A stretch of 64,000 nt of DNA from FEN-1297 sp046704255 (lineage in GTDB: Bacteria > Bacteroidota > Ignavibacteria > Ignavibacteriales > Ignavibacteriaceae), in the NCBI GenBank assembly GCA_046704255.1, contig JBJKSH010000106.1:1-64000 (forward strand), written 5' to 3'. The notes under the pieces are model-generated. The model saw only the letters and a program-made list of their open reading frames with translations, had not been told where the DNA came from and did not search any database. Below, one piece after another: positions 16,810 to 26,587 of the stretch. Made by a program: the position numbers and the translations under genes. Position 1 is the stretch's first letter, and the number at the start of each line of letters is the position of its first letter.

Positions 16810-19800
16810 TGTTTGCCAAATTATTAAAAAAAATTAAAGGCGATAGGAAATATTTTGCTATCGTCTTTTTTATTTTAGCGCTCATATTTGTATCGGGAAT
16901 TCTTTCCCCCATACTCGTCGATCATTTAAAGAACAACTGGCCGAAAGAATTATCCGTTAAGATTGCACGTATTCAATATTCGGTAAATGAATTGTTTAAC
17001 AAAAAAGAGGATAATTTACTTCTGGACGGCAGTACTCTTAAAACGAAGCTTAGAAAGGTACTTAACCCCAGGAACTCGTCATACGGGGCGTTAATTAAGC
17101 TTGTTAACAACGATGAATTTAAAGGATATTCAATAGAGGTACTGGCGCCGAACGGTAAATTGATTGCATGGAATTCAATTGTTGCTTTACCGCAGAATGA
17201 TATTTTCCCTCTTTCGTTTCCGCCGGGGCAGGCACATTTTTATAACGCAAGCCTGGTTACATACATTACGGTAACGGATACGGTCCTTTCCGAAAACGAC
17301 TTATTTTATTTTGTATTGAGCAAGCCTTTCGAAAAACAGTACACCATTCAAAATCCTTATTATGTTCCGGTTAGTTTTACAAAAGAAATATCGGATAAAT
17401 TTTTAACTCAATTTAAAGTTGATTTTTCACCGTTTTCCGAAAAAACAAGAGACGGCAGAGAGTATTCTTTTTATCTTGTAAACAAACAGGGAAATAAAAT
17501 TGGGCTGGTAACTTTTTTTAAGCCTGCATTAAGTATAACAATAGATTCCTTTTACCAAGCTACCACGGAAATACAGGCAATACTTACGTTTTTGGTTTAC
17601 CTTTTTATAGGATTGGGATTTAGAAAAGAATTCAATTCAATAAAATATAGAAGCACAAAATTATTAATTTTTACGGTTTATTGTATAGCATATAGATTCC
17701 TGCTTTATTACCTCGAGTTTCCTACAAGCCTTTTAAGCGGTCCTTTGGTAGATCCATCAAATTATTCTTCAACATTCGGAAACGGAATTGTCAGGTCTCC
17801 GGTTGAGTTTTTTGTAACCGCCTTTTTCGTATTAATTATTTGCATCCGGGGTTTTAGCTATCTGCTGGATTATTTAAATACTTCGGTTAATAAAAAATAT
17901 AAAAATATAATTATATTTTTCTTACTGTATTTCCCGGCTGCTTTTCTATTTTTGATTGCCCTAAGAGGCCTTAGTTCGGCAGTTAAAAGCATTGTGTTCG
18001 ATTCTTCATTAAGATATTTTAAAGAGCCTAACCTTATTCCCAACCTTACCTCCTTAACAATGATATTTAATCTTCTTTTGCTGGGAACTGCGGTAGTTTT
18101 ATTTTTATCCGGATTGATTTTGCTGCTTATGGCTTACCTGCCTAAAGACGATACGAAAAAATCAAAATACTATTATGGAGGCTTGTATGTAAGTTTTCAA
18201 ATTTTCGGGCTGTTGTATATATATTTTCAAAGAGAACCGTTAATAATTCCGTTAATCAGTTTAGCGTTTATAACATTAATTTTTGGGCTTGTTTACGGAA
18301 TTTATTTTATAAACATAAAAAATGTGTTTAATTATGTATACTTAACTTTAATCGCTTCAATCATTTCGATTATATTACTAAATTATTTTAACCTGAAACT
18401 TGAAAAAATTTCTCTAAGAACAACCGCTTTCGAAATAAACAGGCCTAATGATAACCTTCTTCGCTTTGTGCTGGCTGAAACGCTGAAAAATGCAGCAAGT
18501 AATGAAAACGTTATTACTAATTTTTATAACCGGGAAGCAAATTATAATGCGGAGGCTTTTAAACTTTGGGCTAATAGTTCGCTTCAACGGGAATCCATAA
18601 ATTCTTCTCTAACCATATGGAACAAAAACCAGGATATTTTAGGAATGTTTAGTGCCGGAATAAACTTAGGAAATGAACCGCTTAATCAATTTAAGGATTA
18701 TACCGGAACCCAACCTAAAATTATAGAAACCTTACAGCCCGGAGATACTACTCAAAGAGTGCTTACGGGAATTATTCCTGTATACGACAGGGACATGAAC
18801 CTCGGCTATGTTTCTGCTTCCATCGGTTTTAATTTACAGAACCTCGGCTCAAACAGCATACCTTACTTTTTAGAATCAAAAAAGAATATTGTTAACTCGG
18901 TTCTCGATATAAATTTATTAAAGATATTCAAATTTTCCGGTTCAAAGCTTACGCAAGTTTTCGGTAATATTTATCCGTCAAGGGATCAGATAAAACCGAT
19001 TCTAAATGCAAAGCTTTCCAGGGATAATGAGGCCTGGCTGGAAATTACTTTAAACGGGCAGGATTACTATACATATATCAGGAAAACAGAAGAGAAGGGA
19101 AAAGACATTACAACGGCAATATTAACTAGGGAAAGGCCGATGTCCTGGGATTTATTCAATTTCTTTAAGATTTTTTTAATTCACAGTATTTTTATTGTAC
19201 TTCTTCTTCTTATATTTTTATTGACCAGAATTAAGCAGCTTAAATACAGCTTCAGGTCTCAACTTCTGCTTGCATTCCTTTTTATATCGATAATTCCCGT
19301 AATTGTTCTTGCAGTTTACAATAGGCAGGTTACTCAGCAGAGGAGTGAACGGGCCATATTCAGCGAACTTAATGAACGGTCCAATTATGTTGAGAGTAAT
19401 ATTAGAAGAGAAATGAGCCTTACAAATTCCGGCGACATATTCAAAGCTTTTAAGGATGTAAGTAATGAACTGGGCATTTCGTTTTCTGTTTATGAAGGAA
19501 CAATTCAAATTTATAATTCAAGGGATCAATATTATAAAATCGGTTTGATAACAGACAGGCTAAACCCTGAGGTTTATTACGAATTGAATTATTTAAGCTA
19601 CAGAGATTATCTGACAAAAGAAAAAATAAACAACTTTATTTACGATGCATTTTATAAAAAAGTTAATATTGACGGAAGGCCTTTTATAATAGGTGTTAAC
19701 GATGCATTCAACAAAGTGCGCCTTACTTTTTCCGTAATGAGTAACGATGTTTTCTTATTCGGCGTATATTCTTTTGCTACATTAATAATGATTATTATAA

Positions 19801-20666
19801 GTACTTTTTTAGCTAACAGGATATCGTTTCCCATAAGAAAATTAACCAAGGCAACCGGCTCTATTGCACACGGCGATTTTAATGTTGAATTAAAAAATAA
19901 TGAAAAAGGCGAAATGAAGGATTTGTACAACGGATTTAATTCGATGACAAAAGAGCTTCAAAAAAACCAGGTTGAACTTGCCGAACTGGAAAGAGAAAAT
20001 GCGTGGAAAGAAATGGCAAAACAGGTTGCCCATGAAATTAAAAACCCGTTAACCCCGATGAAGCTTGCATTGCAGCAGTTAGTGGTTGCTTATAAAGATA
20101 AGAACATTAAATTTGATTCTGTTTTTGAAAAGGTTACTTCTACAATATTAAACCAGATAGAAAACTTAAGTTTAATTGCATCGGAATTTTCCAGGTTTGC
20201 AAGAATGCCGAATTTTAAACTTGAAAAGATTGATATAATACCTGTCGTTAACGATACGGTAAATTTATTTATGGAAGAAAAGATAAAAATTAATATTACT
20301 ACTGCCTTATCTTCGGCCTTGGTAGAAGCAGATAATTCACAGCTTAGAAGATTGTTTATAAATTTAATCAGAAACTCCATTCAGGCAAATGCCGATAAAA
20401 TAGGGATTACCATTAGCCGTGAAGATAATATTTTTGTAATATTATTAGACGATAACGGCACTGGAATTCCACACGAAATTAGGGATAAGATTTTTGAATC
20501 CGGTTTTACTACAAAGGCAAAAGGAATGGGGCTTGGTTTAAAACTGGCAAAAAGATTTATTGAAGGAATAAACGGCAGTATAGAAATAATAGAAAAAAAC
20601 AAACCCGGCGCTGCATTTAGAATTACTATCCCTAAATACACCGAAAATAATTTAAACAAAGTTTAG
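16809..20666 (+). CDS. giant multi-helix sensor histidine kinase, NtrY-like
   Basis: The 1285-residue protein has one N-terminal membrane helix (about 18-40), an extracytoplasmic region, a bundle of about eight helices (about 255-535), a second extracytoplasmic region, and further helices near 785-805, 820-840 and 975-1000. HAMP follows (about 1003-1055), then a phosphoacceptor domain with H1075 in QVAHEIKNPLTPMK, and a HATPase domain with NLIRNSIQAN, DDNGTGIP and GMGLGLKLAK. The HEIKNPLTPM sequence is typical of NtrY-type kinases. No response regulator is adjacent. It starts by overlapping the DUF4783-like gene. The sensed signal is unknown. Confidence 0.88.
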   Translation: MFAKLLKKIKGDRKYFAIVFFILALIFVSGILSPILVDHLKNNWPKELSVKIARIQYSVNELFNKKEDNLLLDGSTLKTKLRKVLNPRNSSYGALIKLVNNDEFKGYSIEVLAPNGKLIAWNSIVALPQNDIFPLSFPPGQAHFYNASLVTYITVTDTVLSENDLFYFVLSKPFEKQYTIQNPYYVPVSFTKEISDKFLTQFKVDFSPFSEKTRDGREYSFYLVNKQGNKIGLVTFFKPALSITIDSFYQATTEIQAILTFLVYLFIGLGFRKEFNSIKYRSTKLLIFTVYCIAYRFLLYYLEFPTSLLSGPLVDPSNYSSTFGNGIVRSPVEFFVTAFFVLIICIRGFSYLLDYLNTSVNKKYKNIIIFFLLYFPAAFLFLIALRGLSSAVKSIVFDSSLRYFKEPNLIPNLTSLTMIFNLLLLGTAVVLFLSGLILLLMAYLPKDDTKKSKYYYGGLYVSFQIFGLLYIYFQREPLIIPLISLAFITLIFGLVYGIYFINIKNVFNYVYLTLIASIISIILLNYFNLKLEKISLRTTAFEINRPNDNLLRFVLAETLKNAASNENVITNFYNREANYNAEAFKLWANSSLQRESINSSLTIWNKNQDILGMFSAGINLGNEPLNQFKDYTGTQPKIIETLQPGDTTQRVLTGIIPVYDRDMNLGYVSASIGFNLQNLGSNSIPYFLESKKNIVNSVLDINLLKIFKFSGSKLTQVFGNIYPSRDQIKPILNAKLSRDNEAWLEITLNGQDYYTYIRKTEEKGKDITTAILTRERPMSWDLFNFFKIFLIHSIFIVLLLLIFLLTRIKQLKYSFRSQLLLAFLFISIIPVIVLAVYNRQVTQQRSERAIFSELNERSNYVESNIRREMSLTNSGDIFKAFKDVSNELGISFSVYEGTIQIYNSRDQYYKIGLITDRLNPEVYYELNYLSYRDYLTKEKINNFIYDAFYKKVNIDGRPFIIGVNDAFNKVRLTFSVMSNDVFLFGVYSFATLIMIIISTFLANRISFPIRKLTKATGSIAHGDFNVELKNNEKGEMKDLYNGFNSMTKELQKNQVELAELERENAWKEMAKQVAHEIKNPLTPMKLALQQLVVAYKDKNIKFDSVFEKVTSTILNQIENLSLIASEFSRFARMPNFKLEKIDIIPVVNDTVNLFMEEKIKINITTALSSALVEADNSQLRRLFINLIRNSIQANADKIGITISREDNIFVILLDDNGTGIPHEIRDKIFESGFTTKAKGMGLGLKLAKRFIEGINGSIEIIEKNKPGAAFRITIPKYTENNLNKV

Positions 20667-20672
20667 CTATAA

Positions 20673-23600
20673 ATGGCTTCATTAACACCGCAACAGGAAA
20701 AAGCACTCAACTACAATAACCACATATCTTTAACTGCAAACGCAGGTTCCGGCAAAACATTTGTACTTTCCCAAAGGTTTATTAAAATATTTACGGAAGA
20801 AAGTATTTCGCTTAGAAATATAGCCGCAATTACTTTTACCGATAAAGCGGCAAGCGAGCTTTACAAAAAAATAGCTGTACAAATTGAGGATGTAATTGCA
20901 AACAGTTCAAATAAAAATGAAGTTAGAAAGCTGGAAAACTTAAGAAGGCAGTTAGTCTCCGCAAACATTTCAACAATTCATTCATTCTGCATTAATATTT
21001 TAAGAGAACATCCGGTAGAAGCCGGGCTGGATGCAAACTTTACGGCTATTGATGATAAAATGTCCGATGAATTAATTGAACTGTCCGTGGAGGAAATGAT
21101 TAAAGGGGCAATAAAAAGTCCGGAAGATTCGAACGATTTAAAATATTTGATAAGATATTTTTCATCCAAAACTCTTTTTTCAAGGGAAATAAAAGAATTA
21201 ATCAATAAGCGAAAGAACGTACTTAGCATTGATGAAAAAATATATTCCAAAAGTGAAGTTGAAATTGCGGAATCTTTCTATTCGTCTTTTAAGTATTATT
21301 TCGATAAAATTTTCTCACCGCGATTAAATTATTTTATAAATTCCTTATCATCAATTAATGAAGAAGTAATAAAGACCAAACCCGGTAACCAAATTGCAAT
21401 TGAATTGAAACCTGAGCTTACGGGATTTGGAAATATAAGCGGAACGGAAAACATAATTAATTTTATAAACATGATCGGCAGCTTAATCCTTACCCAAAAA
21501 AAGACGATTAACGCCAAAAATTATTTAAATAAGAATTTAAGGGAAGAATTATTTAATGAAATTACTATTGTGGAAAAATTTTTCAGCGACTTTTCATTAA
21601 TAAACTTACCTGCAAATCATGCCGAAATAGAAATTGATTTAGCTCATTTCGGAAGGCTAATGCTTCGTTTCTTTTTTAAAGCCCTAACCATTTATTCCGA
21701 AAAGAAAAAAGAAATAGGCTGCCTGGATTATGAAGATATTCTTCTGTTTACAAAGACGATTTTAACAAATAAATCCGTACAAAAAGATCTTTCGGATAAA
21801 TATAAATATATAATGATTGATGAATACCAGGATACGAATGAAATTCAGTACAATATATTTTTACCGGTTGTGGATTATTTGAAAAAGGGAAACCTGTTTG
21901 TTGTGGGCGATGAGAAACAAAGTATTTACATGTTCCGGGATGCCGAACTGGAAGTATTTAACATTACCAAACAAGATATTAAAACTTCCGCCGGTGAAGA
22001 ATTTTTAATAAGCCTTCCCGATAGTTTTAGAATGGCTTCGGCAATTTGTCTTTTTTCTAATTTGCTTTTCAAAAATTTATTTAATGAGCCGGATCTTTTT
22101 TATAACGAGGTAGAACATAAAGATATTGTATGTGCAAGGCAGGATGAATTTAAAGGCAGAATAGAAATTTTATTAAATAATAAAGATACCGTAAACAACA
22201 ATGACGAAAACGGAAGTGATCCTTCAATTGAAGAAGCGAATTTTATTTCCAAAAGAATTTTGAAATTAATATCGGATGAAAAAGAAAACAGAAAAATAGG
22301 CTGGGGAGATATTGCAGTTCTCTGCCGTAAAAGGAAATATTTTGCCGAACTGGAAAAAGCATTTGTTAATTATAACATCCCGTTTTCCATAGTCGGCGGA
22401 AAAGGCTTTTTCCAAAAGCAGCCTGTTTACGATATTTATAATTATTTTTCTTTTTTAGCTGATGATAAAAACGATGCCGCACTGGTTGGAATATTACGGT
22501 CTCCCTTCTTCTTAAAATCCGATACTGAAATCTTTGAAATTTCTTTACAGCAAGGTTACGGCCTTTGGAATAAATTAATTAATTACTGCAAATACAAGCC
22601 GGACTTTGAAAAAGTAGTAAACTTATTAAGGGAAAATTTTTTATATGCGAAGAGTTATAATGTACCCATGCTGCTTAGAAAAATTCTAAACGAATCTTCT
22701 TTTCTTGCGGCATTAGCCGCAGGTAAAAACGGTGTACAGGAAATTGCTAATATTCAAAAGCTTATTAATGTTACCAACCATTTCTTTTCTCAGGGTTTTA
22801 AAACTTTATATGATTATGTAATATTCTTAAAAGAATCTATAGAAAATTTTGAAGACGAATCCCAGGCGGCAGTTACCCGGGAAATCAATTCTGTAAAAAT
22901 TATGACGCTGCACCAGGCAAAAGGGCTTGAGTTCCCGGCCGTGTTTTTATATAAATCCGAAGAGCCTTTAAAGAAAGATTTTGTTAAAGCGAAAAGGATC
23001 TCGATTGATAAAAATTTAGGACTTTTGGCCAAACTGCCTGTCGGGGAAAATTATTCGTCGGAATATTTGGATGCGCCTGTTCTAGGAATTTCCGATTTAA
23101 TTTCCTTTAGAAAAAGTGCTGCGGAATTTAAAAGGTTGTTATACGTGGGAATTACACGCGCTAAAGATTATTTATTTATTTCCGGCAGTTCCAATAAAAA
23201 TAATGAGTTTAATGAAAATTCGTTCCTCGGTTTAATTCAAAGCAGCCTTGGAATTGATTATAATTCAGTTAAAATAAATTTAAATTCTGCCCTGCAATTT
23301 TTATTAGAAGAAAACGGCACTTTTAAAAATATTGAAAAAGATATATCAGTTGAAATTGAAATAATTAAAAACATTGAAATAAATTCAATTAAAATTACAA
23401 CTCCGGCGAAGAATGCGGCGGAAAGACTATTTCGTATTGAACAGATTGCAGATATGCAGAAGGGAGAAATAATATCCGCAACAAAGCTTTCGGTTTTCAG
23501 CCAGTGTCCGGTTAAATACTTTTTAACTTACGATCTCGGTTATTTGCCGCTTTTGGAAAAATATAAAAAATGGAGTAAAGAAAAATATTATACGTTGAAA

Positions 23601-24305
23601 GATGAATTTAATCCAGGCGAAGATGAAAATCTTAGGAGCGATGAAGAAAACCTTTTAAGTAAAAGTTCAAAAGGTTATGCGGATATTCGCGGCAGGGTAA
23701 TTCATAAATTATTACAGTATGAAATTGAACCGGAACAGTTTGAGAATTTTGTTAATAACACTCTGGAGAGTGAACCGGCTATTCCGGAAGAAGATTTAAA
23801 TATGTTCGGAAGCCTGAAAGAAGAGGTCATAACCGGGGTACGTAACTTTTATAAATCGGAAACAAGCCGCTGGCTAAAAAGCTATAAACAATTTTACAAT
23901 GAGTACGAAGTTTACTCAAAGGAAAAAGATTATTTTATTTACGGTATAATAGACAAATTAATTATAGACGGTAATAATGCACTAATTGTTGATTATAAAA
24001 CAGATTCTGTTTCGCTTGACGGATTAAACGAAAAGGCAAACGGCTATTTTATTCAGCTAAAATTTTATTCGTACCTGGTAAAAAAATTATTTCCAAAAAT
24101 AACAAGCATTCAGTTAGTACTGGTTTTTATAAAGCATCCCGGGCAGCCTGTAATTCGCAAAGTTGATGAAGAGGACTTCAAACAAATTCAATTTCAAATT
24201 GAAAATATGGTTGATATTGTTAGAAACAATAAATATTTAAAAAATATGAATCATTGCGGAAAGTGCTTTTATTCGACAAAAAACAATAATTGTGTTTTAA
24301 TATGA
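20673..24305 (+). CDS. UvrD/AddA-like ATP-dependent helicase-nuclease
   Basis: This 1210-residue superfamily 1 helicase has Walker A ANAGSGKTF near 21, Walker B MIDEYQDTNE near 385, GDEKQSIYMFRDA near 412, the late motif LHQAKGLEFP near 748 and YVGITRAKDYLF near 825. A C-terminal PD-(D/E)XK nuclease domain follows, with GRVIHKLLQ near 1008 and VDYKTDS near 1107. This matches AddA of the AddAB double-strand-break repair complex. Its extreme end has three Cys in CGKCF....NNC. No addB lies in the window. It follows the kinase gene by only 6 bases. Confidence 0.88.
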   Translation: MASLTPQQEKALNYNNHISLTANAGSGKTFVLSQRFIKIFTEESISLRNIAAITFTDKAASELYKKIAVQIEDVIANSSNKNEVRKLENLRRQLVSANISTIHSFCINILREHPVEAGLDANFTAIDDKMSDELIELSVEEMIKGAIKSPEDSNDLKYLIRYFSSKTLFSREIKELINKRKNVLSIDEKIYSKSEVEIAESFYSSFKYYFDKIFSPRLNYFINSLSSINEEVIKTKPGNQIAIELKPELTGFGNISGTENIINFINMIGSLILTQKKTINAKNYLNKNLREELFNEITIVEKFFSDFSLINLPANHAEIEIDLAHFGRLMLRFFFKALTIYSEKKKEIGCLDYEDILLFTKTILTNKSVQKDLSDKYKYIMIDEYQDTNEIQYNIFLPVVDYLKKGNLFVVGDEKQSIYMFRDAELEVFNITKQDIKTSAGEEFLISLPDSFRMASAICLFSNLLFKNLFNEPDLFYNEVEHKDIVCARQDEFKGRIEILLNNKDTVNNNDENGSDPSIEEANFISKRILKLISDEKENRKIGWGDIAVLCRKRKYFAELEKAFVNYNIPFSIVGGKGFFQKQPVYDIYNYFSFLADDKNDAALVGILRSPFFLKSDTEIFEISLQQGYGLWNKLINYCKYKPDFEKVVNLLRENFLYAKSYNVPMLLRKILNESSFLAALAAGKNGVQEIANIQKLINVTNHFFSQGFKTLYDYVIFLKESIENFEDESQAAVTREINSVKIMTLHQAKGLEFPAVFLYKSEEPLKKDFVKAKRISIDKNLGLLAKLPVGENYSSEYLDAPVLGISDLISFRKSAAEFKRLLYVGITRAKDYLFISGSSNKNNEFNENSFLGLIQSSLGIDYNSVKINLNSALQFLLEENGTFKNIEKDISVEIEIIKNIEINSIKITTPAKNAAERLFRIEQIADMQKGEIISATKLSVFSQCPVKYFLTYDLGYLPLLEKYKKWSKEKYYTLKDEFNPGEDENLRSDEENLLSKSSKGYADIRGRVIHKLLQYEIEPEQFENFVNNTLESEPAIPEEDLNMFGSLKEEVITGVRNFYKSETSRWLKSYKQFYNEYEVYSKEKDYFIYGIIDKLIIDGNNALIVDYKTDSVSLDGLNEKANGYFIQLKFYSYLVKKLFPKITSIQLVLVFIKHPGQPVIRKVDEEDFKQIQFQIENMVDIVRNNKYLKNMNHCGKCFYSTKNNNCVLI

Positions 24306-24422
24306 ATAAAATTTCTTAGCAGGAAAATTGCTATATTAAAAAAGTACATTTATTTTTATTTATCTTTTTTTCCGTTTTTCAAATAAGTTATTAAAGTTGT
24401 TTTTACAAAATAAAAGACCGTT

Positions 24423-24887
24423 ATGCATAAAATAGTTAATCAAATTAGGGACCTTAAGATAATTGAAGAAGAGCTTAATAATAATCCGGCAGGGATACTT
24501 GCATTAATATATGACGGGGATAAAATTACACAGCTAACCAAAACGTATCTTTATATGGATAAGAACATTTACGTATTTTTCCATAAGGATGATGAGCTTT
24601 TTGAAAACTTACAATGGGATACAAATGCCATATTCACAATATTTAAACTGGGCAAGGTAAAAAAGAACAATAACCTGGATTTTGAACCGACATATAACAT
24701 TTTTTCCATTACACTTAAAGGTGTTTTGAAAAAAATTGATGATCCCAAGTTAATAGAAGAAGCTAGAAATAATTATGTTTCAAAATATAAAAAACAGATA
24801 AAATCCCAGATCGATTATTCGCATATAAGCAAGGTAGTTTTAATCGATACCGAAGAAATCCAAGCTTCGGAAGAAACGGGGGGATGA
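24423..24887 (+). CDS. pyridoxamine 5'-phosphate oxidase-like split-barrel protein
   Basis: The 154-residue cytosolic protein has the strand pattern of the FMN-binding split barrel, with an opening helix, ILALIYDGD, YLYMDKNIYVFFHKDDELFENL and later ISITLKGVLKKI. Many relatives bind flavin or heme with unknown substrates. The assignment rests on overall pattern only, without a decisive motif. It stands alone between the nuclease gene and the SpmA-SpmB fusion. Confidence 0.6.
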   Translation: MHKIVNQIRDLKIIEEELNNNPAGILALIYDGDKITQLTKTYLYMDKNIYVFFHKDDELFENLQWDTNAIFTIFKLGKVKKNNNLDFEPTYNIFSITLKGVLKKIDDPKLIEEARNNYVSKYKKQIKSQIDYSHISKVVLIDTEEIQASEETGG

Positions 24888-24941
24888 ATAATAATTTTTT
24901 ATCTATATAATTCTTAATACACAAACAAACGGAGCTGCCTA

Positions 24942-26573
24942 ATGCTAAATTATGTTTGGCTTGCACTTTTGTTTTTAGGGATAGGGGCTGCCCTGTCTAC
25001 CGATTTTATAGACCAAGGCCAAAACAAATTCAGAAATAACGAACCACTTCCGGTTGTAATAGAATTTCCTTCACCATATCAAAAGAGTGCGGGCAAAAGC
25101 TATGAAACCAAACTTGAGGTAAATCAGGGAGTTTTCAATAAATTTTATAACACTAATTATAAATCTAATATTACCTTGCCCGCAAAGGTTACAATCAATT
25201 CCAATCCGGAAAAAAATTCTATTTATTTTAAAGTATCTAAAAGTGATCCGGAAATATGGCAGGAAATTGCAACTTCATCCGGCGAAAAAGATGACATAAC
25301 CGGGCGAGTTAGGATTGATAGTTTAATTTCTCCGACTGCAGCGGCGGCGCACGTTATACTGGAAGAAGTTTCGTTCTTAAAAATAAAAGATGTAACAAAT
25401 GCTGCGCTGGATTACGCAAGTACGGCAGTTACAATTTCCCTGGGTTTGATTGGCATAATGGCGCTTTGGCTTGGAGTTATGAAGGTTGCCGAGGAGGCAG
25501 GCTTAATTGCTATAATTGCCAGAGTTTTAAGGCCTATTACAAAATGGCTTTTCCCGGATGTCCCGCATGATCATCCTGCTATGGGTTCTATGATTATGAA
25601 TATTTCTGCAAACATGCTGGGTCTTGGGAATGCTGCAACTCCTTTCGGTTTAAAAGCTATGGAAGAGCTTGATGAGTTAAACCCAGATAAAGGAACCGCA
25701 ACAAATGCGATGTGTACTTTTCTTGCAATTAACACTGCAGGCATGACGCTTATTCCGGCAACAGCAATTGCAATTAGAGCTGCTGCAGGCAGTACGGAAC
25801 CTGCTATAATTATTGGTACTTCATTATTCGGCTCCTTTTGTGCAACGGTTGCAGGTGTTACTGCCGCAAAAACCCTGGAAAAATTTCCGATTAAAAAAGG
25901 GCAGTTTTCTTCCTGGTTTCAAAACAACTTGAAAAGCTTGTCTGTATTTGTCGGAATTATTTTAACAGCACTACTTGTAATTTATTCCGGTTTAGGAAAG
26001 ATTGTCGGCTCATCATTAAGTTTTCTTTCTCCCGATTTTTTTAAAAACATAATCACCATATTTTCTACCGTTGCAATTCCTTTACTAATAGTTGTATTTA
26101 TAGGATTTGGTGTTATAAAGAAAGTTAAGGTTTACGAAAAATTTGTGGAAGGCGCAAAGGAAGGATTTAATATTGCGGTAAGAATTATTCCCTACCTTGT
26201 TGCAATGCTGGTTGCAATAGGAATTTTTAGGGCGGGTGGTGCAATGAAATGGCTTATTTTTATTTTACATCCAATTACTAGTTTAATAGGTATGCCTGCA
26301 GAAGCAATGCCAATGGCTTTGATGCGTCCGTTATCGGGAAGCGGCTCCCTGGGTGTTATGGCCGAAATTATTAAAGTTCACGGTCCGGATTCTTTTATCG
26401 GTATTTTAGTCTCCACTTTGTACGGAAGTTCGGAAACAACATTTTACGTACTTGCGGTTTATTTTGGTGCGGTTAACATAAGAAGAATACGACATGCATT
26501 ATCAGCAGGCTTAATAGCCGACATCGCAGGAATTTTAGGTGCCGTTTTTATTGTTAGAATGTTGTTCGGTTAA
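24942..26573 (+). CDS. SpmA-SpmB fusion, nucleoside-recognition (Gate) domain membrane protein
   Basis: The 543-residue protein carries an N-terminal helix, a soluble insert (about 25-140), then SpmA-like membrane segments including ANMLGLGNAATPFGLKAME. A second Gate-domain half, SpmB-like, begins near 335 and contains MRPLSGSGSLGVMAEI and FIGILVSTLYGSSETTFYVLAVYFG. In Bacillus the two halves are separate spore-maturation proteins. In non-sporulating bacteria the fusion is a transporter-like protein of unknown substrate. It follows an AAACGGAG site and lies 14 bases before the dehydrogenase gene. Confidence 0.88.
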   Translation: MLNYVWLALLFLGIGAALSTDFIDQGQNKFRNNEPLPVVIEFPSPYQKSAGKSYETKLEVNQGVFNKFYNTNYKSNITLPAKVTINSNPEKNSIYFKVSKSDPEIWQEIATSSGEKDDITGRVRIDSLISPTAAAAHVILEEVSFLKIKDVTNAALDYASTAVTISLGLIGIMALWLGVMKVAEEAGLIAIIARVLRPITKWLFPDVPHDHPAMGSMIMNISANMLGLGNAATPFGLKAMEELDELNPDKGTATNAMCTFLAINTAGMTLIPATAIAIRAAAGSTEPAIIIGTSLFGSFCATVAGVTAAKTLEKFPIKKGQFSSWFQNNLKSLSVFVGIILTALLVIYSGLGKIVGSSLSFLSPDFFKNIITIFSTVAIPLLIVVFIGFGVIKKVKVYEKFVEGAKEGFNIAVRIIPYLVAMLVAIGIFRAGGAMKWLIFILHPITSLIGMPAEAMPMALMRPLSGSGSLGVMAEIIKVHGPDSFIGILVSTLYGSSETTFYVLAVYFGAVNIRRIRHALSAGLIADIAGILGAVFIVRMLFG

Positions 26574-26587
26574 TACGGATTTTTATT

